Shown here one piece after another: positions 7,789 to 16,183 of a DNA stretch of 51,306 nt. The notes beneath the pieces are model-generated. The model saw only the letters and a list, made by a program, of their open reading frames with translations. It did no database searches and was not told the origin of the DNA. The stretch's first letter is position 1; the number at the start of each line of letters is the position of its first letter. The stretch comes from an uncultured Lachnospiraceae bacterium. Lineage in GTDB: Bacteria; Bacillota; Clostridia; Lachnospirales; Lachnospiraceae. The stretch spans positions 1 to 51,306 of the forward strand of contig CAJTSL010000026.1 in the NCBI GenBank assembly GCA_910578845.1, read 5' to 3'. The position numbers and the translations under genes are program-made.

Positions 7789-8772
7789 ATGTCGATTAGG
7801 GTACACAATTTCGCGGGAGTGCTCGGCTGGAATGCGAGGAAGTATCTTCCCAAGATTTCAACGGAGAGTTATTTAAAATTGCAGTTCCTGACAAGAAGGA
7901 AGCAACAGAAACAATATATAGAATATTTTTTCGGACAGAAGGAAGCGCCGCACCCGCTTGTCGTTAATCTAGAGACGGTGAACCGCTGTAATAGTACCTG
8001 CGAGTTTTGTACGGCCAATATCCATGCGGAGAAGCGGCCTTATATGAAAATGCCGGATGAATTATACTATTCCATTATTGACCAGCTTAAAGACTGGGGC
8101 TATAAAGGGCATCTGACACTGTATGGCAATAATGAGCCGTGGCTGGATAAAAGGATTGTAGAGTTCCACCAATATGCCAGGAAGCAGCTCCCGGAGGCAT
8201 TTATCTTCATGTCTACGAATGGCCTGTTGCTGGATATTGATAAGGTGAAGGCAATCGTTCCCTATGTGGATCAGTTGATCATCAACAATTATTGCCTGAA
8301 TATGAAAATGCACGATAATGTGCAGGTGATTTATGAATATGTGAAAGAGCATCCGGAAGAGTTTAAGGATGTGGATATTCTGGTGCAAATCCGTTATTTG
8401 AAAGAGGTACTGACAAACCGTGCCGGCAGCGCGCCGAACAAGCAGTCAAAAGGCAAAGTGATCAAGGAAACGTGCCTGATGCCCTATACCGATATGTGGA
8501 TTATGCCGAATGGGAAATTAGGGATATGCTGCTGCGATAACTTCGAGGTAACGGATCTGGCCGACCTGTACGAAGTGCCGTTAAAGGATGGATGGAACAG
8601 TGATAAATACCGGTCATTACGGGAAGCGCTCAGAGAAGGCAGGGAGAATTATCCGTTCTGTAAGTATTGCGATTTCATTGACGCGGGACTGCGGATGGAC
8701 GCGGTAGATGATATCCTGAAGCATCATGATAAAATGCATGGCGCGAGACAGTCGGTATTTAAGAGAAAGTAA
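7789..8772 (+). CDS. Radical SAM protein with SPASM-like C-terminus
   Basis: 327 residues. The radical SAM cluster motif is CNSTCEFC (C67, C71, C74; CxxxCxxC), and NNEPWLD near residue 110 fits the SAM-binding strand. The C-terminal third has further cysteines: CLMPYTDMWIMPNG-KLGICCCDNFE near 230-250 and PFCKYCDF near 290. This resembles SPASM or twitch domains that hold extra iron-sulfur clusters. The ATG has AAAGGAG about 7 nt upstream. Its position between a GT-C-like membrane protein and an SGNH lipoprotein suggests modification of a sugar or acyl part of the surface polymer. Peptide modification is the commoner role of SPASM enzymes, but no precursor peptide gene is visible nearby. Confidence 0.8.
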   Translation: MSIRVHNFAGVLGWNARKYLPKISTESYLKLQFLTRRKQQKQYIEYFFGQKEAPHPLVVNLETVNRCNSTCEFCTANIHAEKRPYMKMPDELYYSIIDQLKDWGYKGHLTLYGNNEPWLDKRIVEFHQYARKQLPEAFIFMSTNGLLLDIDKVKAIVPYVDQLIINNYCLNMKMHDNVQVIYEYVKEHPEEFKDVDILVQIRYLKEVLTNRAGSAPNKQSKGKVIKETCLMPYTDMWIMPNGKLGICCCDNFEVTDLADLYEVPLKDGWNSDKYRSLREALREGRENYPFCKYCDFIDAGLRMDAVDDILKHHDKMHGARQSVFKRK

Positions 8773-8794
8773 GAAACAGGGAGCAGGGGGCAGA

Positions 8795-9814
8795 ATGAGG
8801 AGAGGACAAAGGATAAACGGTGCAGAGAGCCGGAAGAACAGGATGATCTCGTGGGGGATGGCTGCGCTTCTCATGCTAGGCGGAGGAATCTGCATGAGTG
8901 CGTGTGGGAGCCAGGAAACCGGTGAGACAGCAACGGATGAGAAGCAGGAAGATATGGCTAAGAGCGATGAGCAGATGGAAGAAGGATCGCAGGAAAGCTG
9001 GAAAAAGGAAAAAGGGATCCTATTCCTGACGCTGCCGGAGGAAAAGGAAGAGCATGTCGTGCTGCCGGTTGGCGTTTCCGGTAAACTGGTAGGGAAGAGG
9101 CTTTCAATAGTCGGAGACAGTGTCTCAACGTTTGATGACTGGATCCCGGAAGGCTATTATGACTTTTATCCGATGAATGGAGAGGGCGTAGATAGCGTAG
9201 AGCAGACATGGTGGAAGATGGTGCTGAACAATTTGGGCATGGAGCTATGTGTCAATGCGTCTAGCGCAGGCAGTACTTGTGTAGGGAACTCTTTGGGCAC
9301 GGATGACCCGCAAAGTGGGTGCAATGAATTCCGGATGGGGCATTTGCTTGGCGAGAATGGAGAATACCCCGATATGATCATTGTCTATATGGGTAACAAT
9401 GATTTCCTCAAGGCGATCCCGCTTGGGGAAAATGACGGGACGGTATTTGTGGACGAGGGTGAAATAGAGACTTTTAGCGATGGCTACAGCCTGATCTTGG
9501 AGAAGCTGATGTATTACTATCCCGGTTCGGATATTTTCTGTTGTACGCTCTTGCCAATCGGGACTTGGGGGAAAGAGACCCCTTTTGAGATGATGGTGAA
9601 CGGCCTGGATTTAACATCGGAAGATTATAATGAGAAAATCGTAGAGATCGCCACAGCAAAAGAATGTGTCATCATTGATTTGCAGCATTGTGGCATTACC
9701 ATTGACAATATGCAACAGTATATGTCGGACGGGCTGCATTTAAAGCCGGAAGGCATGGTATTGATCCGGGACGCGGTAAAAGCCGCGATAAGCGGCTTCT
9801 ATCAGGATTCGTGA
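8795..9814 (+). CDS. SGNH/GDSL hydrolase lipoprotein
   Basis: 339 residues from the ATG at 8795, which has a GGGGG site 4-8 nt upstream; an earlier in-frame start at 8726 lies inside the radical SAM gene. A basic N-terminus, a hydrophobic core and the lipobox MSAC (C37) mark a lipoprotein. An acidic Glu/Asp/Lys linker follows. The catalytic domain has IVGDS with S109, YMGNND near 215 and DGLHL with D312 and H315, so the triad is complete. It most likely deacylates or transfers acyl groups on surface glycan outside the cell. It ends 13 nt inside the convergent UGM-like gene. Confidence 0.82.
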   Translation: MRRGQRINGAESRKNRMISWGMAALLMLGGGICMSACGSQETGETATDEKQEDMAKSDEQMEEGSQESWKKEKGILFLTLPEEKEEHVVLPVGVSGKLVGKRLSIVGDSVSTFDDWIPEGYYDFYPMNGEGVDSVEQTWWKMVLNNLGMELCVNASSAGSTCVGNSLGTDDPQSGCNEFRMGHLLGENGEYPDMIIVYMGNNDFLKAIPLGENDGTVFVDEGEIETFSDGYSLILEKLMYYYPGSDIFCCTLLPIGTWGKETPFEMMVNGLDLTSEDYNEKIVEIATAKECVIIDLQHCGITIDNMQQYMSDGLHLKPEGMVLIRDAVKAAISGFYQDS

Positions 9815-11352
9815 TATTCTTTTTCCGTATTGACATTCCAAATGTTATCTTTGCTGGCTATGCCATTTACAATATTGTTGACCGCTTCAAAGGATGTTAC
9901 CATGGAGTGGTCAATATTATTGTAACGATGCTGTCCGTTACGGCCTACACAGTAGAGATTGTCAATCGTCTTTAGATAATCTGTTAACGTATCAATTTCT
10001 TTGTAAGTGTCGAAATAAGCGGGATACGCTTTTTTGACCCTTTCTACATGGGAGTCTATGACGTCTTTCGGATCATCGATCAGTCCCATGCTCACAATTT
10101 CTTTTACGGCGAATCTGGTGAACTCTTCGTCGGGCATCGTCCAGTACTTGTCCCCTTCGGTCACAAAATACTCTAAGCCGACCCATATGGTATTCTCCAA
10201 GTCTTTAATCATATAGGGCGACCAGTTATTATAGATCTGGAAGCGTCCAAGCTGTACGGAACGGTCCTGCACGTATACCCAGCAATCAGGGACGATATTG
10301 TTGATCGTTTTCAATTTCGTCTTATTCTTGAGATTCAGCTTCGGCAGCAGGATCCCGACGGTCATATAATCACGGTAAGGAAGGCCGGCAGCTATCCTGG
10401 CAGGTTCTTCCGGCACGTTGTTCATGCCTGCGATTAAATCTTTGAGCGGCATGGAAGAGATAAAGACATCGCCTTCTACAGTGATTTTCTCACCGTTTGT
10501 TTCATATGTCAGAGACGTAATCTGGTTGGCATCGTTCTTATGCAGCCCTGTTACTTTGGAGTTGGTCAGAATCGTGCCGCCGCATTTCCTGATTTCTTCG
10601 GCAGTCACTTCCCATAACTGTCCGGGGCCAAGCTTTGGGTAACTGAATTCTTCGATTAGGGAAGTTTCCACGTTGCGGTTTTTCTTACCGGGCAACATTT
10701 TCCCGAACATGTCCTTTATGATCGCTGTAATAGAGAGGCCCTTAGCGCGCTGGGCGCCCCAGTCCGGCGCAATTTCGCGTGGATGCCTGCCCCAGAGGTT
10801 TTCCGTATAATATTCAAAGAAAATCGAATATAACTTTTTGCCGAAACGGTTGATATAGAAATCTTCCAGGGAATTCTCTTTCCGTTTGTGAATGACGCTG
10901 GCAAGATAACTGCATCCTGCCTGGATATCGGTGATCAGCCCCAGATTTGTAAAAGTCTCCAATTTGAAGGAGATCGGATAATCAAAAAATTTCTTGTTGT
11001 AATAAATCCGGGACACTCTATGGCGGCGCAACATGACCCTGTCTTCCTTTTCCGGGTCGGGGCCACCGGGAGTAAGCGTCATTTTACGGTCAAGGACGAT
11101 GTCGTCATAGGTAGGCGAGCCTTGCAAAGGGAGCATATTGTCCCACCATTCGTTGACTCGCGGCACTTTAGAGAAGAAACGATGTCCGCCCATATCCATA
11201 CGGTTGCCTTTATAATTCACGGTTTTAGAGATGCCGCCCATGTCGTTGCTTTCTTCTAAGACGACGACCTCATATTCTTTGCTCTGCTGTAATAATTCGT
11301 AAGCGGCGGTCAATCCTGCGGGACCGGCGCCGATGATATATGCTTTTTTCAT
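9802..11352 (-). CDS. FAD/NAD(P)-dependent UDP-galactopyranose-mutase-like flavoprotein
   Basis: 516 residues. The N-terminus IIGAGPAGLTAAYELL is a Rossmann dinucleotide site, followed by a VVLEES strand end and MGGHRFFSKVP, typical of the amine-oxidase/UDP-galactopyranose mutase fold. VEGDVFISSMPLKDL near 295 and NLYCVGRNGQHRYNNIDHS near the C-terminus also fit. Classical bacterial Glf is about 370-390 residues, so this belongs to a longer relative often found in rhamnan and capsule clusters. It may make a furanose sugar nucleotide or oxidise a sugar. It is convergent with, and overlaps by 13 nt, the SGNH lipoprotein gene. The start codon has AAAGG about 13 nt upstream. Confidence 0.78.
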   Translation of the reverse strand: MKKAYIIGAGPAGLTAAYELLQQSKEYEVVVLEESNDMGGISKTVNYKGNRMDMGGHRFFSKVPRVNEWWDNMLPLQGSPTYDDIVLDRKMTLTPGGPDPEKEDRVMLRRHRVSRIYYNKKFFDYPISFKLETFTNLGLITDIQAGCSYLASVIHKRKENSLEDFYINRFGKKLYSIFFEYYTENLWGRHPREIAPDWGAQRAKGLSITAIIKDMFGKMLPGKKNRNVETSLIEEFSYPKLGPGQLWEVTAEEIRKCGGTILTNSKVTGLHKNDANQITSLTYETNGEKITVEGDVFISSMPLKDLIAGMNNVPEEPARIAAGLPYRDYMTVGILLPKLNLKNKTKLKTINNIVPDCWVYVQDRSVQLGRFQIYNNWSPYMIKDLENTIWVGLEYFVTEGDKYWTMPDEEFTRFAVKEIVSMGLIDDPKDVIDSHVERVKKAYPAYFDTYKEIDTLTDYLKTIDNLYCVGRNGQHRYNNIDHSMVTSFEAVNNIVNGIASKDNIWNVNTEKEYHES

Positions 11353-11470
11353 AAAATAGCTATACCTTTCTTTTGCAGGTGTAACCTTCCTGCTTTTTAA
11401 CCATAATAATATATATTACCACGTTTCTTGCCTAATGTACAGACGAACAGTAGACATATTTTTCAATTTG

Positions 11471-11488
11471 CTGTAAACTAGATTACAG
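11471..11488. promoter_or_regulatory. Inverted repeat in the divergent gap at 11353-11565
   Basis: CTGTAA, a 6-nt spacer and TTACAG. It lies in the 213-nt gap between the divergent flavoprotein and DUF6077-like genes, about 78 nt before the latter, and could bind a dimeric regulator. No convincing promoter boxes were seen in this gap, and a 6-bp half-site can arise by chance. Confidence 0.3.
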
Positions 11489-11565
11489 TTTTAAGCAGTT
11501 TTCATATGGGAAATAAGGAAGAAAAGAGAAACCGGTAAAGATCACAAGAAAGGCATATACATTTC

Positions 11566-12648
11566 ATGATACAAGGAATCAGTTTTGTGTTCTGGCTGAT
11601 AGCGGTACCGTTTTGTATTGGGCTGACGCCAGCGCATTTTCTATCGGAAAAGAGAAGGAATCCGGGAGTGGCACTGCTTGCAGGTTATTTGCTTATGTGG
11701 GCGGTCTTTGAAGTGATTGCCGTTCCGGCGATTGTTTGGATCCAATATGATAATTTTGCGTTCGTGCTGCGATGGTTCATGGTAGCGTCTATCTTGCTGG
11801 CAATTTTGGGAATAGTCGTCTTCTATCTGGACGGGCGCGCGAAGAACGATCATTTTGAAAAGCCTCTGCTTTTCTATTTGCAGCCGCCCAAACCAGGGCT
11901 GGATGTGAAAATAGAATGGGGCCTGTTTATCGCGCTAGTCGGATTTCAATTGTATATGGCGGTGACGAGGGCTTCTTTTGACGGCGACGACGCCTATTAT
12001 GTCGTGGAGTCGCTGATGGCGCAGCAAAGCGGGGCAATGTATAGGAACCTGCCTTATACGGGACGTTCAGCGGTACTGGATACCAGACATGCGCTTGCCG
12101 CTTTTCCGATGTGGATTGCTTTCGTAGCTGTCAAGGCCGATCTCCACGCTACGATCGTGTCGCATGTGATTATGCCGTTAGTTTTAATCCCGCTAAGTTA
12201 TCTGGTTTATTACGAAATCGGGAAAACACTTTTCTCGTCCGCGAAAGAGAAAACCCCGGTTTTCATGATTGTAATGGGGATGTTGCAAATGTTCGGGAAT
12301 GTTTCGATCTATACGAATGAGACTTTCTTCCTGACCAGGACATGGCAGGGGAAATCGGTGGTAGGAAGTTTCGTGATACCGATGTTGTTTCTGCTCTTAT
12401 TATGGATATTCGAGGAAGAGAAGAGCGAAAGAGAGAGGGAATCTGGCGCATGGATCATGCTTGTCTGCCTGCATCTGAGCGCGGGCATGTGCAGCTCCAT
12501 TTCCGTATTTTTGCTGGTGCTTTTGCTGGCGATCATGGCGTTTTGCTTTATGATGACGGAATGGGACATTATGGTGCCAATCAAGCTGGGATTAACGTGT
12601 ATTCCCAGTGCGGCATATGTGCTGTTGTATCTTATTCTGATCCGATAG
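11566..12648 (+). CDS. DUF6077-like membrane protein, N-terminal part (split gene)
   Basis: 360 residues with about eight hydrophobic helices. Loop motif FDGDDAYYVVES carries D139, D141 and D142, the acidic motif expected in the first outer loop of a GT-C-like enzyme. The frame stops at TAG (12646-12648) in the middle of the membrane region. The sequence continues in another frame with further helices and the ETYYRLLWLL segment that I associate with the second half of the same family. So this is probably the N-terminal part of a gene of about 620 codons broken by a one-base shift, or one of two co-translated halves. Role inferred: surface polymer glycosylation. Confidence 0.65.
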   Translation: MIQGISFVFWLIAVPFCIGLTPAHFLSEKRRNPGVALLAGYLLMWAVFEVIAVPAIVWIQYDNFAFVLRWFMVASILLAILGIVVFYLDGRAKNDHFEKPLLFYLQPPKPGLDVKIEWGLFIALVGFQLYMAVTRASFDGDDAYYVVESLMAQQSGAMYRNLPYTGRSAVLDTRHALAAFPMWIAFVAVKADLHATIVSHVIMPLVLIPLSYLVYYEIGKTLFSSAKEKTPVFMIVMGMLQMFGNVSIYTNETFFLTRTWQGKSVVGSFVIPMLFLLLLWIFEEEKSERERESGAWIMLVCLHLSAGMCSSISVFLLVLLLAIMAFCFMMTEWDIMVPIKLGLTCIPSAAYVLLYLILIR

Positions 12649-12671
12649 GAGGCAGAGAAAGGATTTGGGAT

Positions 12672-13454
12672 ATGTGGGGTATTTTTTTAGAAAGCGTTGT
12701 CATTTTTAAAAATTATGTCGGATATCATCAGTACCGATTTTTGTTTGTTTTCTATTTGTTCTTTCTGGTATATTTGTGGCTGACGGAGAAAGAGAGAAGG
12801 ATTCGGGCGGCTTTGATCTACGCGCCGACGTTGCTTTTGATCTGCTTTTTCTGCCCTCTGTTCCGAAAGGCGTTCGTCGCGCTTTTGAATGATGCGGAAA
12901 CGTATTACCGTCTGCTTTGGCTTTTGCAGATGAGCATTGTCATCGCATATGGCATGGTGAAATTATGCGGCAGGTATAGGAAAACGGGACTGGTTATTAT
13001 GTGCGTTGGGATTATAGCATGCGGGAGCTTCGTCTACCGGAGCGAGCACATTACCAAAGCGGAGAACTGGTATCATTTGCCGGAGGAAGCAATTGAAGTG
13101 GCAGAGCTGATAGACCCGGAACAAGGGCGGGTGATGGCGCTTGTCCCGGCTGATCTGGTTTACTATATCAGGCAGTATTCAACGCGGATCAATATGCCAT
13201 ACGGCAGGGAAATGTTAATCGCCAGATGGGATTATTACCATGATTTATATGAAGCAATGGAAGAGGCGGAAGTCATCCAGACAGCTTCTTTCGTGGAGAT
13301 TGTCAGAAGCCATGAATGTGACTATGTCATTTTACGAAAAGACAGGGAGACGGAAGAGCCATTGTCGGATTATGGCTTTGCATTATATGCGCAGACGAAA
13401 AACTATCTGATTTATCAGGATATGGAAAGAGGTAAGATTGTAGATGCTGTTTAA
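12672..13454 (+). CDS. DUF6077-like membrane protein, C-terminal part (split gene)
   Basis: 260 residues from the ATG at 12672, which has AAAGGA 8 nt upstream; AGGAGG also overlaps the stop codon of the preceding frame. The frame is open further upstream, but there it overlaps the coding sequence of the first half. It starts MWGIFLES, then has hydrophobic segments (about 22-42, 55-70, 85-105 and 115-130) and a soluble tail with ALVPADLVYYIRQYS. It reads as the natural continuation of the protein at 11566-12648. Because it has its own ribosome site, both halves could be made and associate in the membrane. It overlaps the MBOAT start at 13444 by 11 nt, indicating translational coupling. Confidence 0.6.
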   Translation: MWGIFLESVVIFKNYVGYHQYRFLFVFYLFFLVYLWLTEKERRIRAALIYAPTLLLICFFCPLFRKAFVALLNDAETYYRLLWLLQMSIVIAYGMVKLCGRYRKTGLVIMCVGIIACGSFVYRSEHITKAENWYHLPEEAIEVAELIDPEQGRVMALVPADLVYYIRQYSTRINMPYGREMLIARWDYYHDLYEAMEEAEVIQTASFVEIVRSHECDYVILRKDRETEEPLSDYGFALYAQTKNYLIYQDMERGKIVDAV

Positions 13455-14952
13455 TTCCTATATTTTCGTGTTCATATTTTTCCCGGTCTGTCTGATCGGG
13501 TATTATAGTCTTGTGCATTGGCAGAAGCAAAGTCTTGCGCAGCTTTTCCTGATTGCCATGTCCTTTTGGTTCTACGGTTATTTCCAGGTGAACTATCTTC
13601 TGATTATGCTTTTTAGTATTGCTTTGAATTATACATTCCATCGCCTTTTATCACACCCTGTTTCTCGCATGTATTCCCAATGCCTGCTGGCGCTTGCGGT
13701 AGCGGCTAATCTGGGCATTTTGTTCTATTTCAAATATTATGACTTTTTTATCGCCAATATCAATGCAGCATTTGGCTCTTCCTTTGTGCTGCGCCATATT
13801 ATACTGCCTTTGGGCATCAGTTTCTTTACTTTCCAGCAGATAGGGTTCCTTGTGGATACCTATCGGGGAGAAGTGCGGAATTGCAGCTTGCGCCCCTATG
13901 TTTTATTCGTGGTATTTTTCCCCCAGTTAATAGCGGGGCCGATTGTGAACCAATCTGAAATGTTGCCGCAGTTTGAGCGTATGACGGAGAAAAGATTTGA
14001 TTGGGAGAAGTTTGCGAGAGGCTTTTTCTTATTTGTCATGGGCATGTTCAAAAAAGTGATCCTGGCGGATACTTTCGGAGCTGGTGTGGATTTCGGATAT
14101 GCGAATTTAGATATGCTAGGGCGAATGGATGCGATATTGTTGATTGTGTTTTATTCGTTACAGCTCTATTTTGATTTCAGCGGTTATTGCGATATGGCGA
14201 GAGGGATCGGTAGCATGCTGGGGATCGAGATACCAGAGAATTTCCGTTCGCCGTACCGGGCGGTGAACATTGTTGACTTCTGGAAAAGATGGCATATCAC
14301 ACTGAACCGTTTCTTTACGCGTTATCTCTACATACCGCTTGGCGGAAACCGGAAAGGCATGGCGCGCATGTACGGCAATCTTTTGTTGATTTTCCTCTTA
14401 AGCGGCTTATGGCATGGAGCCGGATGGAATTACATAGTCTGGGGGATGCTGCACGGCATATTGTATGTTATGACACGGTGGTGGCAAGAGCAGCAGCGAC
14501 GCCTGGAACGGCGCCGTTTAGATGCAGGACGGGAATGGCATCTTCCCTTTAAAATGACATGGGTGTCAAGAATATTGCTGTTTGCTTATATCGGGATTGC
14601 CTGGGTTTATTTCCGTGCAGAAAGCATCGCGCAGGCAAACGGGCTGCTCATGATTGCGCTTCATGGGAAAATGCAGAAGCTGTCTATGGAATTGGCGGAA
14701 TGTTTCCGGTTGGATGAATTATGGTATGTGCTGAAAGTGCTGCATTTGGATGCCATGGCATATAGCAGGTATATTCTGATGTTCTTTATGCTGGCTGTCG
14801 GCATCTGCCTTGCCATGTTTAGCAAGAATGCCGCTGAAATAGCGAATCGTATAAAGGGGAAGACGGTGACCGCAGTCCTGACGGGCATAGTCTTTGTATG
14901 GTGCATCCTATCTTTTTCAGGAGTCAGTACTTTTCTATATTTCAATTTCTAG
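13444..14952 (+). CDS. MBOAT O-acyltransferase (AlgI-like)
   Basis: 502 residues, full length for AlgI/DltB-like enzymes. It opens with LFNSYIFVFIFFPVCL, has about eleven membrane helices and the family core: LPLGISFFTFQQIGFLVD near 120, NFRSPYRAVNIVDFWKRWH near 265-285 and SGLWHGAGWNYIVWG with the invariant H324. The enzyme passes acyl groups, usually acetyl, across the membrane to a surface acceptor. Its start overlaps the end of the DUF6077-like gene by 11 nt. The downstream gene at 15082 encodes the SGNH/DltD-like partner that such MBOATs usually need. The donor could be acetyl-CoA or the acyl carrier protein at 4559. Confidence 0.92.
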   Translation: MLFNSYIFVFIFFPVCLIGYYSLVHWQKQSLAQLFLIAMSFWFYGYFQVNYLLIMLFSIALNYTFHRLLSHPVSRMYSQCLLALAVAANLGILFYFKYYDFFIANINAAFGSSFVLRHIILPLGISFFTFQQIGFLVDTYRGEVRNCSLRPYVLFVVFFPQLIAGPIVNQSEMLPQFERMTEKRFDWEKFARGFFLFVMGMFKKVILADTFGAGVDFGYANLDMLGRMDAILLIVFYSLQLYFDFSGYCDMARGIGSMLGIEIPENFRSPYRAVNIVDFWKRWHITLNRFFTRYLYIPLGGNRKGMARMYGNLLLIFLLSGLWHGAGWNYIVWGMLHGILYVMTRWWQEQQRRLERRRLDAGREWHLPFKMTWVSRILLFAYIGIAWVYFRAESIAQANGLLMIALHGKMQKLSMELAECFRLDELWYVLKVLHLDAMAYSRYILMFFMLAVGICLAMFSKNAAEIANRIKGKTVTAVLTGIVFVWCILSFSGVSTFLYFNF

Positions 14953-14962
14953 CGGCCAAAAC

Positions 14963-15046
14963 TTAGCGGCCGGATTTTAGTAGTCAGAAGTTAGTGATCG
15001 GATTTTACTAGTTAGAATTTAGCGATTGGATTTTAGCTGTCGCAGG
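14963..15046 (+). repeat. 28-bp tandem repeat, three copies, ahead of the DltD-like gene
   Basis: Copies begin at 14963, 14991 and 15019 with TTAG followed by a CGGATTTTA/TGGATTTTA core about 8 nt later. The third copy runs into the hairpin at 15037. It fills most of the 129-nt gap between the MBOAT and its partner gene. Confidence 0.75.
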
Positions 15047-15059
15047 TCGGCTGCGACAG
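15037..15059 (+). promoter_or_regulatory. Perfect 9-bp hairpin next to the ribosome site of the DltD-like gene
   Basis: CTGTCGCAG, loop GTCGG, CTGCGACAG. No T-run follows, so it is not a standard terminator. It ends 4 nt before AAAGGGGG, the ribosome site for the ATG at 15082, and could act as an RNA stability or processing element between the MBOAT and partner cistrons. Confidence 0.5.
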
Positions 15060-15081
15060 GAGAAAGGGGGTTTGTTTTAGG

Positions 15082-16137
15082 ATGGATTCCTTCAAGAAGT
15101 TTTTTGTGATCAGTATGATGACGGTTATCGTGTTGCTCTCTTGTGTGGCGGGACTGGTGATTTGGGTCGATCCCTTTTTCTATTATCATGCGCCTCATGA
15201 GGAGTTCCCTTATCTGGTGGACAATCAGCTCAGCCAGAATCCGGGCATGGCAAGGCATATGCAATACGACAGTGTGATCTTAGGATCTTCTATGACGGTT
15301 AATTTTAATACCCATTGGTTTGCCGACCTGCTCGGATTAGATACGATTAAATTGAATTACAGCGGCGCCTATCCGAAAGACCAGGCCAATATCATGGAGC
15401 ATATCTTCGCCAGTGAGAATGACGTAGAAGCAGTGTTCCTTGGCATTGATGTCATGACTTATACAGGAGGGGTGGATGAAACAAAATATCCCATCCCGGA
15501 ATACCTATACAACGACAGCCATGGGAATGACGTGCAGTATCTTTTGAATAAAGACGTATTGCTCAATTATATCCTGAGGCCGATCGCAGACCCGGAAAAG
15601 ACGGATCTGGCGACTGTTTATGAAAGCTGGTGGACGGATGAATATTATAACAAGCAGTGGGTCATGCATAATTATGAGCCGCCTCTGCCGATAGAGGAAG
15701 AAACTCCTTCTGACGCATATTTGAATAGCGTGGAAGAAAACCTTGCCGTCAATATTGTTCCTTATATCGAGGACAATCCGGACACGGTATTTTATATTTT
15801 CTTTCCACCGTATAGCATTTTATACTGGAATGACGTTATCTGTGAGAACCACTTGGAAGCGACTATGGCGGAGTATCAGGATATCGCAGAGAAGATGCTT
15901 GCGCATGAGAATGTCCGGCTTTTCTTTTTCCCGAATGAAGAATGGATTGTGACAGACTTGGATAACTATGCGGATTATACGCATTATCACCGGGATATTA
16001 ACTATTATATGACGCAGTGTTTTGCCGATGGGACATGTGAGGTTTCTTCGGCGGAAGAAATGAAGCAGGCGCTATTAGAAATGCGCCTGCTCATTGAAAA
16101 ATTTGATTTTGAAGAGTTATTTGCAGGAGAGTACTAA
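15082..16137 (+). CDS. SGNH-like MBOAT partner protein (DltD/AlgX-like)
   Basis: 351 residues. One N-terminal membrane helix (about 8-28) is followed by an extracellular SGNH-like domain. WVDPFFYYHAP and the QLSQNPGMA region precede VILGSSMTVNF, where GSS replaces GDS as block I (serine near residue 70). The block V equivalent is DYTHYHRDI near 297-305. This pattern, a short anchor plus GxSxT and D-x-x-H motifs, is typical of the extracellular partners of MBOATs that complete acyl transfer. It directly follows an MBOAT gene. The AAAGGGGG ribosome site is strong. The gene is convergent with the SGNH-like gene at 16184, 46 nt apart, with only a weak, long-loop inverted repeat between them. Confidence 0.8.
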   Translation: MDSFKKFFVISMMTVIVLLSCVAGLVIWVDPFFYYHAPHEEFPYLVDNQLSQNPGMARHMQYDSVILGSSMTVNFNTHWFADLLGLDTIKLNYSGAYPKDQANIMEHIFASENDVEAVFLGIDVMTYTGGVDETKYPIPEYLYNDSHGNDVQYLLNKDVLLNYILRPIADPEKTDLATVYESWWTDEYYNKQWVMHNYEPPLPIEEETPSDAYLNSVEENLAVNIVPYIEDNPDTVFYIFFPPYSILYWNDVICENHLEATMAEYQDIAEKMLAHENVRLFFFPNEEWIVTDLDNYADYTHYHRDINYYMTQCFADGTCEVSSAEEMKQALLEMRLLIEKFDFEELFAGEY

Positions 16138-16183
16138 CAATAATTACCGTTATAAGGCAATTGCTGTTTCGTTATGCCAGTGA

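Noticed and set aside
9802..9814. 13-nt convergent overlap as a sign of a frameshift in either gene
   Set aside because: Both proteins end at natural family positions (SGNH helix after DGLHL; flavoprotein tail after the C-terminal FAD motif), so the overlap is a normal tight arrangement.
14963..15046. 28-bp repeats as a CRISPR array
   Set aside because: Units are directly adjacent without unique spacers, are imperfect, and there are no cas genes.
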